Assembly: GCF_901827175.1 (NCBI RefSeq) | Contig: NZ_LR594662.1 | Location: forward strand, 4,960,001 to 5,024,000 | DNA: 64,000 bases | Direction of reading: 5' to 3' | From: Variovorax sp. RA8 | Lineage (GTDB): Bacteria; Pseudomonadota; Gammaproteobacteria; Burkholderiales; Burkholderiaceae_C | Shown: piece by piece, positions 30,787 through 40,758 of the stretch | Layout of the letters: each line of letters opens with the position of its first letter | How positions within the stretch are numbered: position 1 is the first letter of the stretch | Made by a program: the position numbers and the translations under genes | Notes under the pieces: model-generated | Databases searched by the model: none | What the model saw: only the letters and a program-made list of their open reading frames with translations | Told to the model about the DNA's origin: nothing

Positions 30787-32274
30787 TCAGCGTGAGGGGC
30801 GAATCAGGGCGTACTGCGCCCAGTCGCCGCGGCGGAAAAGCACGCTCACGGGCTTGCTCTTGTCAGCCTTTACCAGCGCAGATTCGAACTCCTTGGCGTT
30901 GGCGATCTCGGTGTTGTTGACGGCCAGGACGATGTCCCCCTCGCGCAGGCCGGCGCGGGTCGCTGCCTCGGTGGCCGAATCGATCTTCACCCCGCCCTTG
31001 AGCTTGAGCTCTTTCTTTTGCGCCTCCGTGAGGTCGCTGACGGCGAGGCCCAGCGACTTGGCAGCGGCTGAGGCCGACGGCTTGCTGGTCGGTTGCTCCT
31101 CGCGCTCGGCCGTCCGCGCCGGCTTGTCAGGCTCGATCTCGGCGATCGTCACGCTCAGGTCGCGCGAATTGCCGCGCCGGAACACGGTGACCGTGCTCTT
31201 GGTGCCGGGCTTGGTGTTACCGACGAGGCGCGGCAAATCGCTGGGCTTGTCGATGGCCTTGCCGTCGAAACGGGTGATGATGTCCCCGGGCTCGATGCCG
31301 GCCTTCTCGCCCGGCGAGCCCGCCTCGACCCCGCGCACCAGGGCGCCCTGGGCCTTGCCTAAGCCGATGGATTCGGCTACATCCTTCGTGACTTGGTCGA
31401 TCTGAACACCGATGCGTCCGCGCGAAACCCGACCGTTCGTGCGGAGTTGGTCGCTCACGCGAATCGCCTCGTCGATCGGAATCGAGAAGGAGATGCCCAT
31501 GAAGCCGCCCGAGCGCGAATAGATCTGGCTGTTGATTCCGACCACCTCGCCGCGCATGTTGATCAGCGGCCCGCCGGAATTGCCCGGGTTGATAGCGACG
31601 TCGGTCTGGATGAAGGGCAGGTAGTCGCCGGTGTCACGCTGCTTCGCGCTCACGATGCCGGCGGTCACGGTATTCTCGAGGCCGAATGGCGAGCCGATGG
31701 CCATCACCCATTCGCCGACGCGCAGCTTGGAGATGTCGCCAACCTTGACGGCCGGGAGCCCGGTGGCATCGATCTTCACGACCGCAACATCGGTGCGCTT
31801 GTCGGCCCCGATGATCTTCGCCTTGAATTCGCGCTTGTCGACCAGCGTCACCATGACCTCGGATGCGCCGTCGACCACGTGGGCGTTGGTCATCACGAAG
31901 CCGTCGGACGTCAGGATGAAACCGGAACCCACGCCCCGCGGCCGCTCCTCCTCCTGCGGCGCCTGGGGCCGATTCGGGCGCGGGCCCTGGCGCGGGATGT
32001 TGGGCATGGGCTGGCCGAAGAAGCGGCGGAAGAACTCCTGCATCTCCTCGTCCATCTCACCGCTGCCGCCGCGCTGCGTCACCTTCTCGACAGTCCGGAT
32101 ATTGACCACCGCCGGGCCGACCTGATCGACCAGATCGGTGAAGTCGGGCAGCACGCGCGCCTGGGTCTGCGCACTGGCGGGGGCAACCGGCAGCAGTGCA
32201 GCGCCGGAGGCGAGCATGAATGCCCCGGCCAAGAAGAATGAGCGGATCCTGTTCCTCTCGGTTCTGAACATCAT
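30787..32274 (-). CDS. mucD: DegP/HtrA-type periplasmic serine protease MucD
   Basis: This is a Do-type periplasmic protease/chaperone for misfolded envelope proteins. The 495-residue product has a signal peptide cleaved near ASA-QTQ (about residue 35) and a trypsin-fold domain with the triad His132 (TNAHVVDG), Asp162 (RTDVAVVK) and Ser233 (NPGNSGGPL). Two PDZ domains follow, at about 270-370 and 405-490. Two ATGs lie side by side (32274 and 32271) after AAGGA; the second has slightly better spacing. It is the last gene of the rpoE-rseA-rseB-mucD cluster, matching the Pseudomonas algU-mucABD logic, and a terminator follows. Confidence 0.94.
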   Translation of the reverse strand: MMFRTERNRIRSFFLAGAFMLASGAALLPVAPASAQTQARVLPDFTDLVDQVGPAVVNIRTVEKVTQRGGSGEMDEEMQEFFRRFFGQPMPNIPRQGPRPNRPQAPQEEERPRGVGSGFILTSDGFVMTNAHVVDGASEVMVTLVDKREFKAKIIGADKRTDVAVVKIDATGLPAVKVGDISKLRVGEWVMAIGSPFGLENTVTAGIVSAKQRDTGDYLPFIQTDVAINPGNSGGPLINMRGEVVGINSQIYSRSGGFMGISFSIPIDEAIRVSDQLRTNGRVSRGRIGVQIDQVTKDVAESIGLGKAQGALVRGVEAGSPGEKAGIEPGDIITRFDGKAIDKPSDLPRLVGNTKPGTKSTVTVFRRGNSRDLSVTIAEIEPDKPARTAEREEQPTSKPSASAAAKSLGLAVSDLTEAQKKELKLKGGVKIDSATEAATRAGLREGDIVLAVNNTEIANAKEFESALVKADKSKPVSVLFRRGDWAQYALIRPSR

Positions 32275-32315
32275 CGCTTCCTTTTGGAGAACACTTAAAA
32301 CATCGATATGGCGAC

Positions 32316-33383
32316 TCAACGCGCACGCACAAGACTCTGCGCGAACCCATCGAGCGTCTGAGGAGGAACTTCGCCGACCGCGGTCAGCCACCAGTCGCCA
32401 TCCTTGTTCGTCAGCTTGCGCGTCAGCGTGTAGGTGGCGCCGAGTGCGAGCAGGACTTCCCGAGGCTGACGTTTGGCGTCGTAAGGCTCCACGAAGAGCG
32501 AGACCGTTGCCAGGCCATCAGAGAAAATCCACTGCATCGTGTGCCCTTGCTCGCCGCCCGCCGCAGCGCCCATCGCGCGCCTGTAGCAACTGACAGGCTT
32601 GAAACCGGCGATGGGGGCTCGCAGGTCCCAACCCTCCTTGAGAGGCGTGCTGCGCTCGAGCTCGGATTTCTCTACCTTGTAGCCGGCGGTGCTGGCCATC
32701 ATCTGCGCCAACGCCTGCGCTTTGACTGGTGCATCGAGCTGGAGTTCAGAAAAGGCAGACTGTTCGATCACACGGTTCTCGCCATCGAGGGTCTGCAACT
32801 TCACAACCAGGCCCGAGCGCCGCTCGCTCCAGATGCGGTAGCCGAAACGCAGGCCGTCGCGCGGCTCCAGCTGCACCACGTCGGCATCGAAGCCTGCGAC
32901 GCGATCCTTGCCCACGACGCGTGCACCATAGTAGTTGCCGATCGCGGAGTCGGGCGCACCGAGCAGATTCGGAAACAGTTCGAGGTTCTCGCGCTTCTCG
33001 CTCTTGACGATCTTCGTCTCGGGCAGGAAGGTCATCACATGGTTGTTGCGCCTGAAGGTCGAGCGCGGCGGCCCGGACAGCACCTCGACGCGCTCGAACT
33101 GGAGGTCGCCTTCGCAGACATGCCAGATGCGGGCACTCGACAAGTTTCCGCCGGCAGCCGAAACGACGAAGGTCCCTGCATAGGACCGCTGGCGGGATGC
33201 TGTATGCATTCGCTGCAGCCACTCGACCACGCTCAGCGTCGGCGCCTCGCCGCCCACCGCGCTGGTCGCCCCTTTGACCGACGGCGAGGACGCCCTGCTC
33301 TGCGCCACGACCATCGGTGCAACGCATAGCGCCGCAACCAGGACCACCGCGCCACTCGCGGACATCGGCATCGAGACAGTCAT
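32316..33383 (-). CDS. rseB: RseB/MucB-type sigma-E regulatory protein
   Basis: RseB/MucB is a periplasmic protein that binds the anti-sigma factor RseA and senses lipoproteins or lipopolysaccharide. The 355-residue product has a signal peptide (VVLVAALCVAPMVVAQS), then the MucB N-terminal LolA-like domain (SVVEWLQRMHTASRQRSYAG, FLPETKIVKSEKRENLELF) and the MucB/RseB C-terminal domain. The start at 33383 (MTVSMPMS) was chosen for the signal peptide; the frame upstream reads back into rseA. It lies 25 bases after rseA and 41 before mucD. Confidence 0.9.
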   Translation of the reverse strand: MTVSMPMSASGAVVLVAALCVAPMVVAQSRASSPSVKGATSAVGGEAPTLSVVEWLQRMHTASRQRSYAGTFVVSAAGGNLSSARIWHVCEGDLQFERVEVLSGPPRSTFRRNNHVMTFLPETKIVKSEKRENLELFPNLLGAPDSAIGNYYGARVVGKDRVAGFDADVVQLEPRDGLRFGYRIWSERRSGLVVKLQTLDGENRVIEQSAFSELQLDAPVKAQALAQMMASTAGYKVEKSELERSTPLKEGWDLRAPIAGFKPVSCYRRAMGAAAGGEQGHTMQWIFSDGLATVSLFVEPYDAKRQPREVLLALGATYTLTRKLTNKDGDWWLTAVGEVPPQTLDGFAQSLVRAR

Positions 33384-33408
33384 TGGGGCAGCTGCGGACG
33401 CACGATCA

Positions 33409-34053
33409 TCAACGCGACGGCCTGTCAAAGGTCGCATTGCGCAGGAAGCCGGACGGCATCTGGGAGGCGCCGCCCGCTTGCTGGTGCGCTTCAAGCAACT
33501 GGTCCAGGCGGGGATCGCGCAGCATGACCTGCGGATGCCCATTGCCCACCACGACTCGCATCGGCATCAGCACAGATGCGCCCTGCGGCGCGGACCCGTT
33601 GGCGGCGAGCACCGAGCCCGAGCTCTGCTGTTGTTGCTGCTGCGCCAATTGCGCCGCCGGCTGAGGACCGGCGCCCCCGACCCAGTTCCAGCCGATGGCT
33701 GCCGCCGCTGCGAGCGATGCTGCACCGGCCACGAGTTTCCATCGGAACACCGGCTCGTTGGCGGCTTCGGCGCGACGCAGCGCGGGCATTGCCGCGACAT
33801 CCGGCGCAAGCACTGGAATGGAGGGCTCCGCCGCCAGTCGTTGCTGGAGCCGCGAGAGGAACTGCGAGCTGTCGCTGCACGCGGTATGGACGCCGGACCG
33901 CAGGACATCCCCGACGACATGGTAGGCATGCCAGGTCGCACGCAAGTCGTCGCTACCGCAGACCTTGTCGATCACCTGGGCGAACTCGTCATCTCGCAAA
34001 TGCCCGTCGGCGAGTGCGGAAATCTGCTCATGGACCATGGTTATGTGCTTCAT
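33409..34053 (-). CDS. rseA: Anti-sigma-E factor RseA/MucA
   Basis: RseA is a membrane anti-sigma factor that holds RpoE inactive until cleaved. The 214-residue product has an N-terminal cytoplasmic RseA domain (HEQISALADGHLRDDEFAQV, then WHAYHVVGDVLR), one membrane helix (LVAGAASLAAAAAIGWNWVG) and a Gln-rich periplasmic part. The ATG at 34053 has AGCAGG eight bases upstream; a GTG three codons earlier (34062) is the alternative. It starts 12 bases after rpoE, so it is cotranscribed with its target. Confidence 0.9.
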   Translation of the reverse strand: MKHITMVHEQISALADGHLRDDEFAQVIDKVCGSDDLRATWHAYHVVGDVLRSGVHTACSDSSQFLSRLQQRLAAEPSIPVLAPDVAAMPALRRAEAANEPVFRWKLVAGAASLAAAAAIGWNWVGGAGPQPAAQLAQQQQQQSSGSVLAANGSAPQGASVLMPMRVVVGNGHPQVMLRDPRLDQLLEAHQQAGGASQMPSGFLRNATFDRPSR

Positions 34054-34065
34054 CTTGTTCACCTG

Positions 34066-34740
34066 CTACCAACGTTTGCCGGACTGGTTGTCCAGCAACG
34101 GTTTGACTCGGGCCGAAATGGCTTCGCGCGCCCTGAAAATCCGCGAGCGCACCGTCCCGATAGGACAATTCATGACCTCGGCGATCTCTTCGTAGCTCAT
34201 GCCTTCGATCTCGCGCAACGTGACCGCCTGCCTCAGCTCTGCGGGCAGGGCCTCCATCGCTGCTTCGACGGCGGCCGCGATTTCATTGGCGGCCAGCACG
34301 GATTCGGGCGTCTCGTCGGTGGTTGGTTCGTTTCCTGGCCGGTAAGTTTCATCATCCTCGTCGGAAGACGAACGCAGCGTGCTTTCGGTTACGGTCGGAT
34401 CGCGCTTCATGTCCACCAGGGCCTTCTTGGCCGTATTGACAGCGATGCGGTACAGCCACGTGTAGAACTGCGCTTCGCCCCTGAACTGGTGCAGGGCGCG
34501 ATAGGCGCGGATAAAGGTCTCCTGCGCGATGTCCTCGACCAGGTTCACGTCCCGCACCATGCGGCCGATGAGCCGCTCGATCCGGCGCTGGTATTTGAGG
34601 ACCAGCAATTCGAACGCCTTCTGATCGCCCGCGACCGTGCGCTGGACCAGTTGGAAGTCGACCTCCCCGGCTCCGGGCGCGACAGTCGGCGCATTGGTCA
34701 GACCGGCGTCGGGCGGCACGGGCGGCGGAGCTGCGGTCAT
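34066..34740 (-). CDS. rpoE: RNA polymerase sigma-E (ECF) factor
   Basis: RpoE is the extracytoplasmic-stress sigma factor controlling envelope repair genes. The 224-residue product has region 2 (QKAFELLVLKYQRRIERLIG, then VEDIAQETFIRAYRAL and TWLYRIAVNTAKKALVD) and region 4 (LREIEGMSYEEIAEVMNCPI, GTVRSRIFRAREAI). It has about 28 residues before region 2, more than E. coli RpoE. The ATG overlaps the stop of the YgfX-like gene (ATGA at 34740-34737), so both are translated together. rseA, rseB and mucD follow in order. Confidence 0.95.
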   Translation of the reverse strand: MTAAPPPVPPDAGLTNAPTVAPGAGEVDFQLVQRTVAGDQKAFELLVLKYQRRIERLIGRMVRDVNLVEDIAQETFIRAYRALHQFRGEAQFYTWLYRIAVNTAKKALVDMKRDPTVTESTLRSSSDEDDETYRPGNEPTTDETPESVLAANEIAAAVEAAMEALPAELRQAVTLREIEGMSYEEIAEVMNCPIGTVRSRIFRAREAISARVKPLLDNQSGKRW

Positions 34741-35222
34741 GAAAGAGGATGTTGCGCGCCCATGGGCGCGGACCGGGCGTCAGTCAGGGCCTGGCTGGCC
34801 CGAATGGGGCGCGAATATACCGCACGGCGCAAGTTCAGCCAGCGCTCGGGCATGGTGCGCCGCTCGAGCCAGACCCACCCGCTAGCGCCCCCGCTGTGGG
34901 TAATCCGCACGAGAAGCCAGGACTGGCCATCGAGGGCCACCCGCGCTCGAGCCGCCTGCAAGCCCGTCGCGCCCCGGATCGACCAGCGCGAGCCGTCGAA
35001 ATCCAGCACATCGGACGAAGCACGACGGGGCGAGCCTCTCCATGCAGCCACGCCCGTTCCGATCAAGCAGAGCACCAGCAGCCCGGCGCGCCAGTCTACC
35101 TGGCCCAACCGAGCGCATGCCGCAACCGCGCAGCACGCGCCGCTGATCCAAAGGAGGAGCAAGAGCCAGTCCGCAATACGCGAACGCCCCACCGGGTAGC
35201 TCACCGACGGGGCGCCGTGCAT
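34737..35222 (-). CDS. YgfX-like two-helix membrane protein
   Basis: The 161-residue product has two closely spaced membrane helices (about residues 17-35 and 45-59), then a soluble domain with LDFDGSRWSIRGATG and WVWLERRTMPERWLNLRRAV. The layout and the closing WLxxxxMxxxxWxxLRR pattern resemble E. coli YgfX (CptA), a small inner-membrane protein encoded next to sdhE there. This similarity is from memory of the E. coli sequence and is weak. Here the gene sits 13 bases after fabF and overlaps rpoE by four bases, so it could be cotranscribed with either. A role in envelope stress is possible but not shown. Confidence 0.65.
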   Translation of the reverse strand: MHGAPSVSYPVGRSRIADWLLLLLWISGACCAVAACARLGQVDWRAGLLVLCLIGTGVAAWRGSPRRASSDVLDFDGSRWSIRGATGLQAARARVALDGQSWLLVRITHSGGASGWVWLERRTMPERWLNLRRAVYSRPIRASQALTDARSAPMGAQHPLS

Positions 35223-35235
35223 GGGTCCTGGGAAT

Positions 35236-36480
35236 TCAAGCGCGCTTGAACACCAGCGTGCCGTTGGTGCCGCCGAACCCGAAGTTGTTCTTCACCGCGA
35301 CGTCGATGTTGAGATCGCGCGCCTCATTGGCGCAGTAGTCGAGATCGCACTCCGGATCCTGATTGAAGATGTTGATCGTCGGCGGGCTCTTCTGATGGTG
35401 GATCGCCAGCACGGTGAACACCGACTCGATGCCCCCGGCACCTCCGAGCAGGTGGCCGGTCATGGACTTGGTCGAATTCACCACCAGCTTCCCGGCTTGC
35501 TCGCCGAAGGCCTTCTTGATCGCGTTGGTCTCGTTGAGGTCGCCGAGCGGCGTCGAGGTACCGTGCGCGTTGAGATACTGGACCTGGTCGGGGTTGACGC
35601 TGGCGTTGTTCAGCGCCGCCACCATCGAGCGACGCGGCCCATCGACGTCCGGAGCGGTCATGTGGAAGGCATCGGCGCTCATGCCGAAGCCGGCGACTTC
35701 CGCGTAGATCTTGGCGCCGCGTGCCTTGGCTCGCTCGTATTCTTCAAGCACCACCACCCCCGCGCCCTCGCCGAGCACGAAGCCGTCACGGTCGCGATCC
35801 CACGGGCGCGAGGCGGTGGCCGGGTCGTCGTTGCGTGTGGACAGCGCGCGAGCCGCGGCGAAGCCGCCGATGCCGAGCGGCGAAACCGTGGACTCGGCAC
35901 CGCCGGCGATCATCACATCGGCGTCGCCATACTCGATCATGCGAGCAGACGTGCCGATCGCATGCAAACCGGTGGTACAGGCCGTCACGATCGCGATGTT
36001 AGGCCCCTTGAAGCCGTAGTGGATCGACACATGGCCGGATATCATGTTAATGATCGACGCGGGCACGAAAAACGGGGAGACGCGGCGCGGACCGCGGTTG
36101 GTCAGCTCGGCATGCGTCGCCTCGATCATGGGAAGCCCCCCGATGCCCGAACCGATGTTGCAGCCGATGCGAACGGCGTCTTCGTGGGACAGCGCATCGC
36201 CGGTCGGCAGACCGCTGTCCTGCACCGCTTGCATCGCAGCGGCCAAGCCGAGATGGATGAAGCGATCCATGTGGCGCGCTTCCTTCTCGGCGATGTACCG
36301 GGTGATGTCGAAGCCCTTCACCTCGCCCGCGAACTTGCATGCGAAAGCGCTCGCATCGAAGCTGGCAATGGTGTCGATGCCCGATTTTCCAGCGAGCAGA
36401 TTGGCCCAGCACTCGGCGACGGTATTTCCGACAGGGGCAATGCAACCGAGTCCGGTCACAACGACGCGGCGTTTGGTCAT
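35236..36480 (-). CDS. fabF: 3-oxoacyl-[ACP] synthase II
   Basis: FabF elongates acyl-ACP with malonyl-ACP in fatty acid synthesis. The 414-residue thiolase-fold protein has the Cys-His-His triad: Cys168 in IVTACTTGLH, His in NAHGTSTPLGD, and His in TKSMTGHLLGGAGG, plus NNFGFGGTN near the end. The ATG at 36480 (MTKRRVVVTGLGC) is the usual family start. It is 93 bases after acpP, the usual acpP-fabF pairing, and ends 13 bases before the YgfX-like gene. Confidence 0.97.
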   Translation of the reverse strand: MTKRRVVVTGLGCIAPVGNTVAECWANLLAGKSGIDTIASFDASAFACKFAGEVKGFDITRYIAEKEARHMDRFIHLGLAAAMQAVQDSGLPTGDALSHEDAVRIGCNIGSGIGGLPMIEATHAELTNRGPRRVSPFFVPASIINMISGHVSIHYGFKGPNIAIVTACTTGLHAIGTSARMIEYGDADVMIAGGAESTVSPLGIGGFAAARALSTRNDDPATASRPWDRDRDGFVLGEGAGVVVLEEYERAKARGAKIYAEVAGFGMSADAFHMTAPDVDGPRRSMVAALNNASVNPDQVQYLNAHGTSTPLGDLNETNAIKKAFGEQAGKLVVNSTKSMTGHLLGGAGGIESVFTVLAIHHQKSPPTINIFNQDPECDLDYCANEARDLNIDVAVKNNFGFGGTNGTLVFKRA

Positions 36481-36573
36481 GCCGGCAAACCTTTCTGGAG
36501 GCACTGAGACCATCGGACGGCCTGCACGATCATGGCGGCCGCGAACCGATGCGGGAACCCAGTGTGGCCGATA

Positions 36574-36849
<276 letters not shown>

Positions 36850-36911
36850 TTAGCCGGCCGGATCATGGCGTTTGGCCTTGGCCCAGCCGGCAAAGGAATT
36901 GCTTCTCGCGT

Positions 36912-37655
36912 TCACATATGCATGCCGCCATTGACATGCAACTCCTGCCCTGTCACATAGGCGGCCTGAGGCGAGGCCAGGTAGGCGACGGCATGGGCGA
37001 TATCCGCCGGCTTGCCGAGGTGGCCGAGTGGGATCTGCGCCAGCAGCGCCTGCTGCTGGGCTTGGGGCAGGTTGGCGGTCATGTCGGTCTCGATGAAGCC
37101 GGGCGCGACACAGTTGACCGTGATGTTGCGACTGCCAAGCTCGCGTGCCAGCGCACGGGTCATGCCCGCGACACCGGCCTTGGCGGCGGCATAGTTGGCC
37201 TGGCCGGCATTGCCCGCCGCGCCGACCACGCTGGTGATGCTGATGATGCGGCCGTAGCGCTGCTTCATCATGGGACGGATCGCCGCGCGCGAGAGGCGGA
37301 AGACGGCCTTGAGATTGGTGTCGAGCACTGCATCCCAATCCTCGTCCTTCAGTCGCATGGCCAGCATGTCGCGCGTGATACCGGCGTTGTTGACCAGCAC
37401 ATGGATCGCACCATAGGCCCTGACGATCTGATCGATCAACGCCTCGACCGCCGGGCCGTCGTTCACGTCGAGCGCCAAGCCGCGTCCGCCATGAGCGCCG
37501 AGTGCGGAGGTAATCTTGTTGGCGCTCTCCTCGGTGGTGCCGGTGCCGATGACCTGCAGGCCACGATGCGCCAGTTCGAGCGCGATCGCCGCCCCGATGC
37601 CGCGCGAGGCACCGGTGACCAGAGCCACCTGGCCCTCGAATTTGGGAATACTCAT
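36912..37655 (-). CDS. fabG: 3-oxoacyl-[ACP] reductase
   Basis: FabG reduces beta-ketoacyl-ACP with NADPH. The 247-residue short-chain dehydrogenase has the nucleotide motif TGASRGIG (residues 14-21), NNAG at 89-92, and the catalytic Ser142, Tyr155 and Lys159 (YAAAK). The ATG at 37655 (MSIPKFEGQVALVTG) is the family start; the upstream frame is a shadow of fabD. It follows fabD by 26 bases. Confidence 0.97.
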   Translation of the reverse strand: MSIPKFEGQVALVTGASRGIGAAIALELAHRGLQVIGTGTTEESANKITSALGAHGGRGLALDVNDGPAVEALIDQIVRAYGAIHVLVNNAGITRDMLAMRLKDEDWDAVLDTNLKAVFRLSRAAIRPMMKQRYGRIISITSVVGAAGNAGQANYAAAKAGVAGMTRALARELGSRNITVNCVAPGFIETDMTANLPQAQQQALLAQIPLGHLGKPADIAHAVAYLASPQAAYVTGQELHVNGGMHM

Positions 37656-37681
37656 GGGAGATGAATGTTGAGGCAAGCTGC

Positions 37682-38635
37682 TCAGGTGCCGAGCAGTTGC
37701 TGGGTTTCCGCCCGGGTCGCCGGGTCGTAGACAGAGGCCGCGACGAGCTCGGGCGAAATGCGCTTCGCCATTCCGGCGAGCACCTTGCCGGGCCCGCATT
37801 CGACGATGACCTCCACGCCGCGCGCCTTCAGCGCCAGCACGCTTTCGACCCAGCGCACGGGGCCCGCGGCCTGGCGCACCAGGGCATCGCGGATCCGGTC
37901 GGCGTCGGTTTCCACCGCCACGTCGATATTGTTGAGGATCGGGATCTGCGGCGCCGCCAGGCTCACCGATGCCAGCCGCTGGCGCAGGGCTTCGGCCGCG
38001 GGCCGCATCAGGCTGGAGTGGAAGGGGGCCGATACCGGCAAGGGGAGCGCCCGCTTGGCACCTTGGGCCTTGAGCACTTCACAGGCCTTGTCGACCGCGG
38101 CCTTGCTGCCGGCGATCACCGTCTGCATCGGGTCGTTGAAGTTCACGGCCTCGACGATCTCCGCACTGCCGGGCCCGTAGCCGGCGGTCACCTCTGCGCA
38201 ACCTGCCTTCACCTTTTCCGCGTCCATGCCGAGGACCGCCGCCATCGCACCCGCGCCGACCGGCACGGCCTGCTGCATCGCCTGGGCGCGAAAGCGCACC
38301 AGCGGCGCCGCCTGCGCCAGGGTGAGCACGCCCGAAGCGACGAGCGCGGAGTACTCGCCCAGTGAATGGCCGGCGACCAGCGCCGGCTCGGCACCACCCT
38401 CAGCCAGCCAGGCCCTCCAGGCGGCGACGCCAGCCACCAGCATTACGGGCTGCGTGTTCGTAGTGAGGCCCAGCGCTTCCTTGGGGCCCTCGCGGATCAG
38501 GCGCGCGACATCCTCGTCCAGCGCATCGGAGGCTTCGCGCAGCGTCTCGATCACGGCCGGGTGATCACCCCAGGCATCAAGCATGCCGACCGCCTGCGAG
38601 CCCTGGCCCGGGAATACGAAAGCGAAGGATTTCAT
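37682..38635 (-). CDS. fabD: Malonyl-CoA:ACP transacylase
   Basis: FabD loads malonyl groups onto ACP. The 317-residue product begins FAFVFPGQGSQAVGM, with the oxyanion-loop GQGSQ, and has the nucleophile Ser91 in AGHSLGEYSAL. GGAGA sits seven bases before the ATG at 38635, which decides the start over the longer frame opening at 38683. It lies 47 bases after fabH. Confidence 0.97.
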   Translation of the reverse strand: MKSFAFVFPGQGSQAVGMLDAWGDHPAVIETLREASDALDEDVARLIREGPKEALGLTTNTQPVMLVAGVAAWRAWLAEGGAEPALVAGHSLGEYSALVASGVLTLAQAAPLVRFRAQAMQQAVPVGAGAMAAVLGMDAEKVKAGCAEVTAGYGPGSAEIVEAVNFNDPMQTVIAGSKAAVDKACEVLKAQGAKRALPLPVSAPFHSSLMRPAAEALRQRLASVSLAAPQIPILNNIDVAVETDADRIRDALVRQAAGPVRWVESVLALKARGVEVIVECGPGKVLAGMAKRISPELVAASVYDPATRAETQQLLGT

Positions 38636-38682
38636 TATTGCGTCTCCGTTGCGCGCCTCGCCGCGGGGGGCGGCGCGTCGCA

Positions 38683-39660
38683 CTACATAGTCAACAACAC
38701 CGCGCCCCAGGTGAAGCCACCGCCAACGCCTTCGAGCATGACTGTGTCACCCTTCTTCACCTTGCCCGCACGGACTGCCTCGTCCAACGCCAGCGGAATG
38801 GAGGCGGCGGAGGTGTTGCCGTGCTCGTTGACGGTCACGACCAGCTTCTCGAGCGGGAGCTTGAGCTTTCGCGCGGTGCCTTCCATGATGCGGATGTTGG
38901 CCTGATGGGGGATCAGCCAGTCGATCTCCGTGTTGGCCTTGCCGGCCTTCTGCAGGCAGGCGCGCGCCGCCTCCTCCAGTACGCGGACAGCCAGCTTGAA
39001 CACGGCCTGCCCGTCCATATGGAGCAGCGGCGTGCCGAGCACATTGCCACCCGAGACATGACCGGGCACGCAAAGAATGCCAACGTGCCTCCCGTCGGCA
39101 TGCAGATCGCTGGCGAGGATACCGGGCTCGGTGCTGGCCTCGAGCACCACCGCGCCGGCGCCATCGCCGAACAGCACGCAGGTAGTGCGGTCGTTGAAAT
39201 CGAGGATGCGCGAGAACACTTCCGCACCGATGACCAGCGCGCACTTGGCGCTGCCCGTGCGGATCATCGCGTCCGCCACCGTCAATGCATAGACAAAGCC
39301 GCTGCACACGGCCTGCACGTCGAAGACAGGGCAGCCGGCAATGCCCAGCTTGTTCTGAAGGATGGCTGCCGACGAAGGAAACACCATGTCAGGCGTCGAG
39401 GTCGCAACGATGATCAGGTCGACTTCGGCAGCGCTGCGGCCAGCAGCCTCGAGCGCCTGCTTGGCGGCGTGAACGCCCAGATCGCTGCTGGTCACCTCGG
39501 GTGCAGCGAAGTGGCGGGCACGGATGCCCGTTCGCTCGACGATCCACTGATCAGAGGTTTCGATGCCACGCACCGCGAGTTCGCGGGCGAGGTCGTCGTT
39601 GGTCACTCGACGCGGCGGCAGGTAGCTGCCGGTGCCGGTGATGCGTGAAAAAAGAGTCAT
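38683..39660 (-). CDS. fabH: 3-oxoacyl-[ACP] synthase III
   Basis: FabH starts fatty acid synthesis by joining acetyl-CoA to malonyl-ACP. The 325-residue product has Cys119 in [13 protein letters not shown], His in PHQANIRI and Asn in [12 protein letters not shown], completing the Cys-His-Asn triad. Its ATG shares one base with the plsX stop (TGATG), giving tight coupling. plsX-fabH-fabD-fabG is the conserved order. Confidence 0.97.
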   Translation of the reverse strand: MTLFSRITGTGSYLPPRRVTNDDLARELAVRGIETSDQWIVERTGIRARHFAAPEVTSSDLGVHAAKQALEAAGRSAAEVDLIIVATSTPDMVFPSSAAILQNKLGIAGCPVFDVQAVCSGFVYALTVADAMIRTGSAKCALVIGAEVFSRILDFNDRTTCVLFGDGAGAVVLEASTEPGILASDLHADGRHVGILCVPGHVSGGNVLGTPLLHMDGQAVFKLAVRVLEEAARACLQKAGKANTEIDWLIPHQANIRIMEGTARKLKLPLEKLVVTVNEHGNTSAASIPLALDEAVRAGKVKKGDTVMLEGVGGGFTWGAVLLTM

Positions 39661-40751
39661 CAAACGTGGAGCGCCGCCGTGTCGACCGGCGTCGCCGGCT
39701 CTTGCCGCGCGAGCAGTGGCGCGGCGTGGGCGATGCGGGCCCGCACGCGATCGAGCAGGTTGTTGCGAGCGGCATCATAAGCGCGATCGAGCGCATGACC
39801 GAAAGCCACTTCATCCGCAGAGCCATGGCTCTTGAATACCAGCCCACGCAGCCCGAGCAGGGCAGCGCCGTTGTACCGGCGATGATCCAGGCGACGCTTG
39901 AGGGCTTTTAGAACCGGATAGGACACAATCGCGGCGAATTTGCTGAAAATACTGCTCGAATACTCGACTCGAAGGAAGTCGACGATCATCGCCGCCACGC
40001 CTTCCGTGGCCTTCAATGTGACGTTGCCAACAAACCCGTCACAGACGACGATATCGGTCGTCCCCTTGAAGATGTCATTGCCCTCGACGTTGCCGTAGAA
40101 GTTCAGGTCGTCGGAGCTTGCGGCCTTTCTCAACAGTTGGCTGGCTTTTTTGATAGTTTCGCTACCTTTTATTGCTTCCTCGCCCACATTGAGCAGCCCG
40201 ACCGAGGGCGACTCATTGCCCGTCAGCGCTGAGACAAGCGCAGAGCCAAGGACGGCGAATTGCAGAAGGTCTTCTGCGTCGCAATCCACGTTCGCGCCGA
40301 GATCAAGTACCGTGGTTGCCCCGCCCTTGCTGTTGGGCAGTTGGGGCGCGATGGCCGGCCGGTCAATTCCCTCGAGCGTCTTGAGCAGGTAGCGTGCAAT
40401 GGCCATCAACGCGCCAGTATTGCCCGCCGAAACCGCGGCCTCGGCAGCGCCATCCTTCACCTGCTGGATCGCGACGCGCATCGACGAGTCTTTTTTCTTC
40501 CGCAGCGCGACCTCGACGGGGTCGTCCATGCCAACAACTTCGCTGGCACCTATGATCCGGGCGCGCGGGTGCGAAAAATCGGCGAGCGCGGCGGGCGCGC
40601 CAACCAGAAGCAGCGACGCCTCGGCGTGGCGCTCGAGAAAAGCCCGACAGGCCGGGAGCGTGACGCGCGGCCCATGATCCCCGCCCATGCAATCGACGGC
40701 CAGCGTGATCGCGCGGGGTGCGGACGTTACGGAGTCGGAAAACGCAACCAT
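39660..40751 (-). CDS. plsX: Phosphate acyltransferase PlsX
   Basis: PlsX makes acyl-phosphate from acyl-ACP, the first step of phospholipid synthesis in most bacteria. The 363-residue product has the family opening [18 protein letters not shown] and the later block [15 protein letters not shown]. The frame begins one codon earlier with TTG, but ATG at 40751 is preferred. A short internal stretch around 40140-40180 is noticeably A/T-rich and uses AAA lysine codons, unlike the rest of the gene. A strong hairpin separates it from rpmF. Confidence 0.95.
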   Translation of the reverse strand: MVAFSDSVTSAPRAITLAVDCMGGDHGPRVTLPACRAFLERHAEASLLLVGAPAALADFSHPRARIIGASEVVGMDDPVEVALRKKKDSSMRVAIQQVKDGAAEAAVSAGNTGALMAIARYLLKTLEGIDRPAIAPQLPNSKGGATTVLDLGANVDCDAEDLLQFAVLGSALVSALTGNESPSVGLLNVGEEAIKGSETIKKASQLLRKAASSDDLNFYGNVEGNDIFKGTTDIVVCDGFVGNVTLKATEGVAAMIVDFLRVEYSSSIFSKFAAIVSYPVLKALKRRLDHRRYNGAALLGLRGLVFKSHGSADEVAFGHALDRAYDAARNNLLDRVRARIAHAAPLLARQEPATPVDTAALHV

Positions 40752-40758
40752 CAAAACA

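Noticed and set aside
40140-40180. A/T-rich patch in plsX resembling the GCTATCAAAAA palindrome
   Set aside because: It encodes GSETIKKAS in a normal PlsX context and lacks a matching second arm; likely chance, though the codon choice is unusual.
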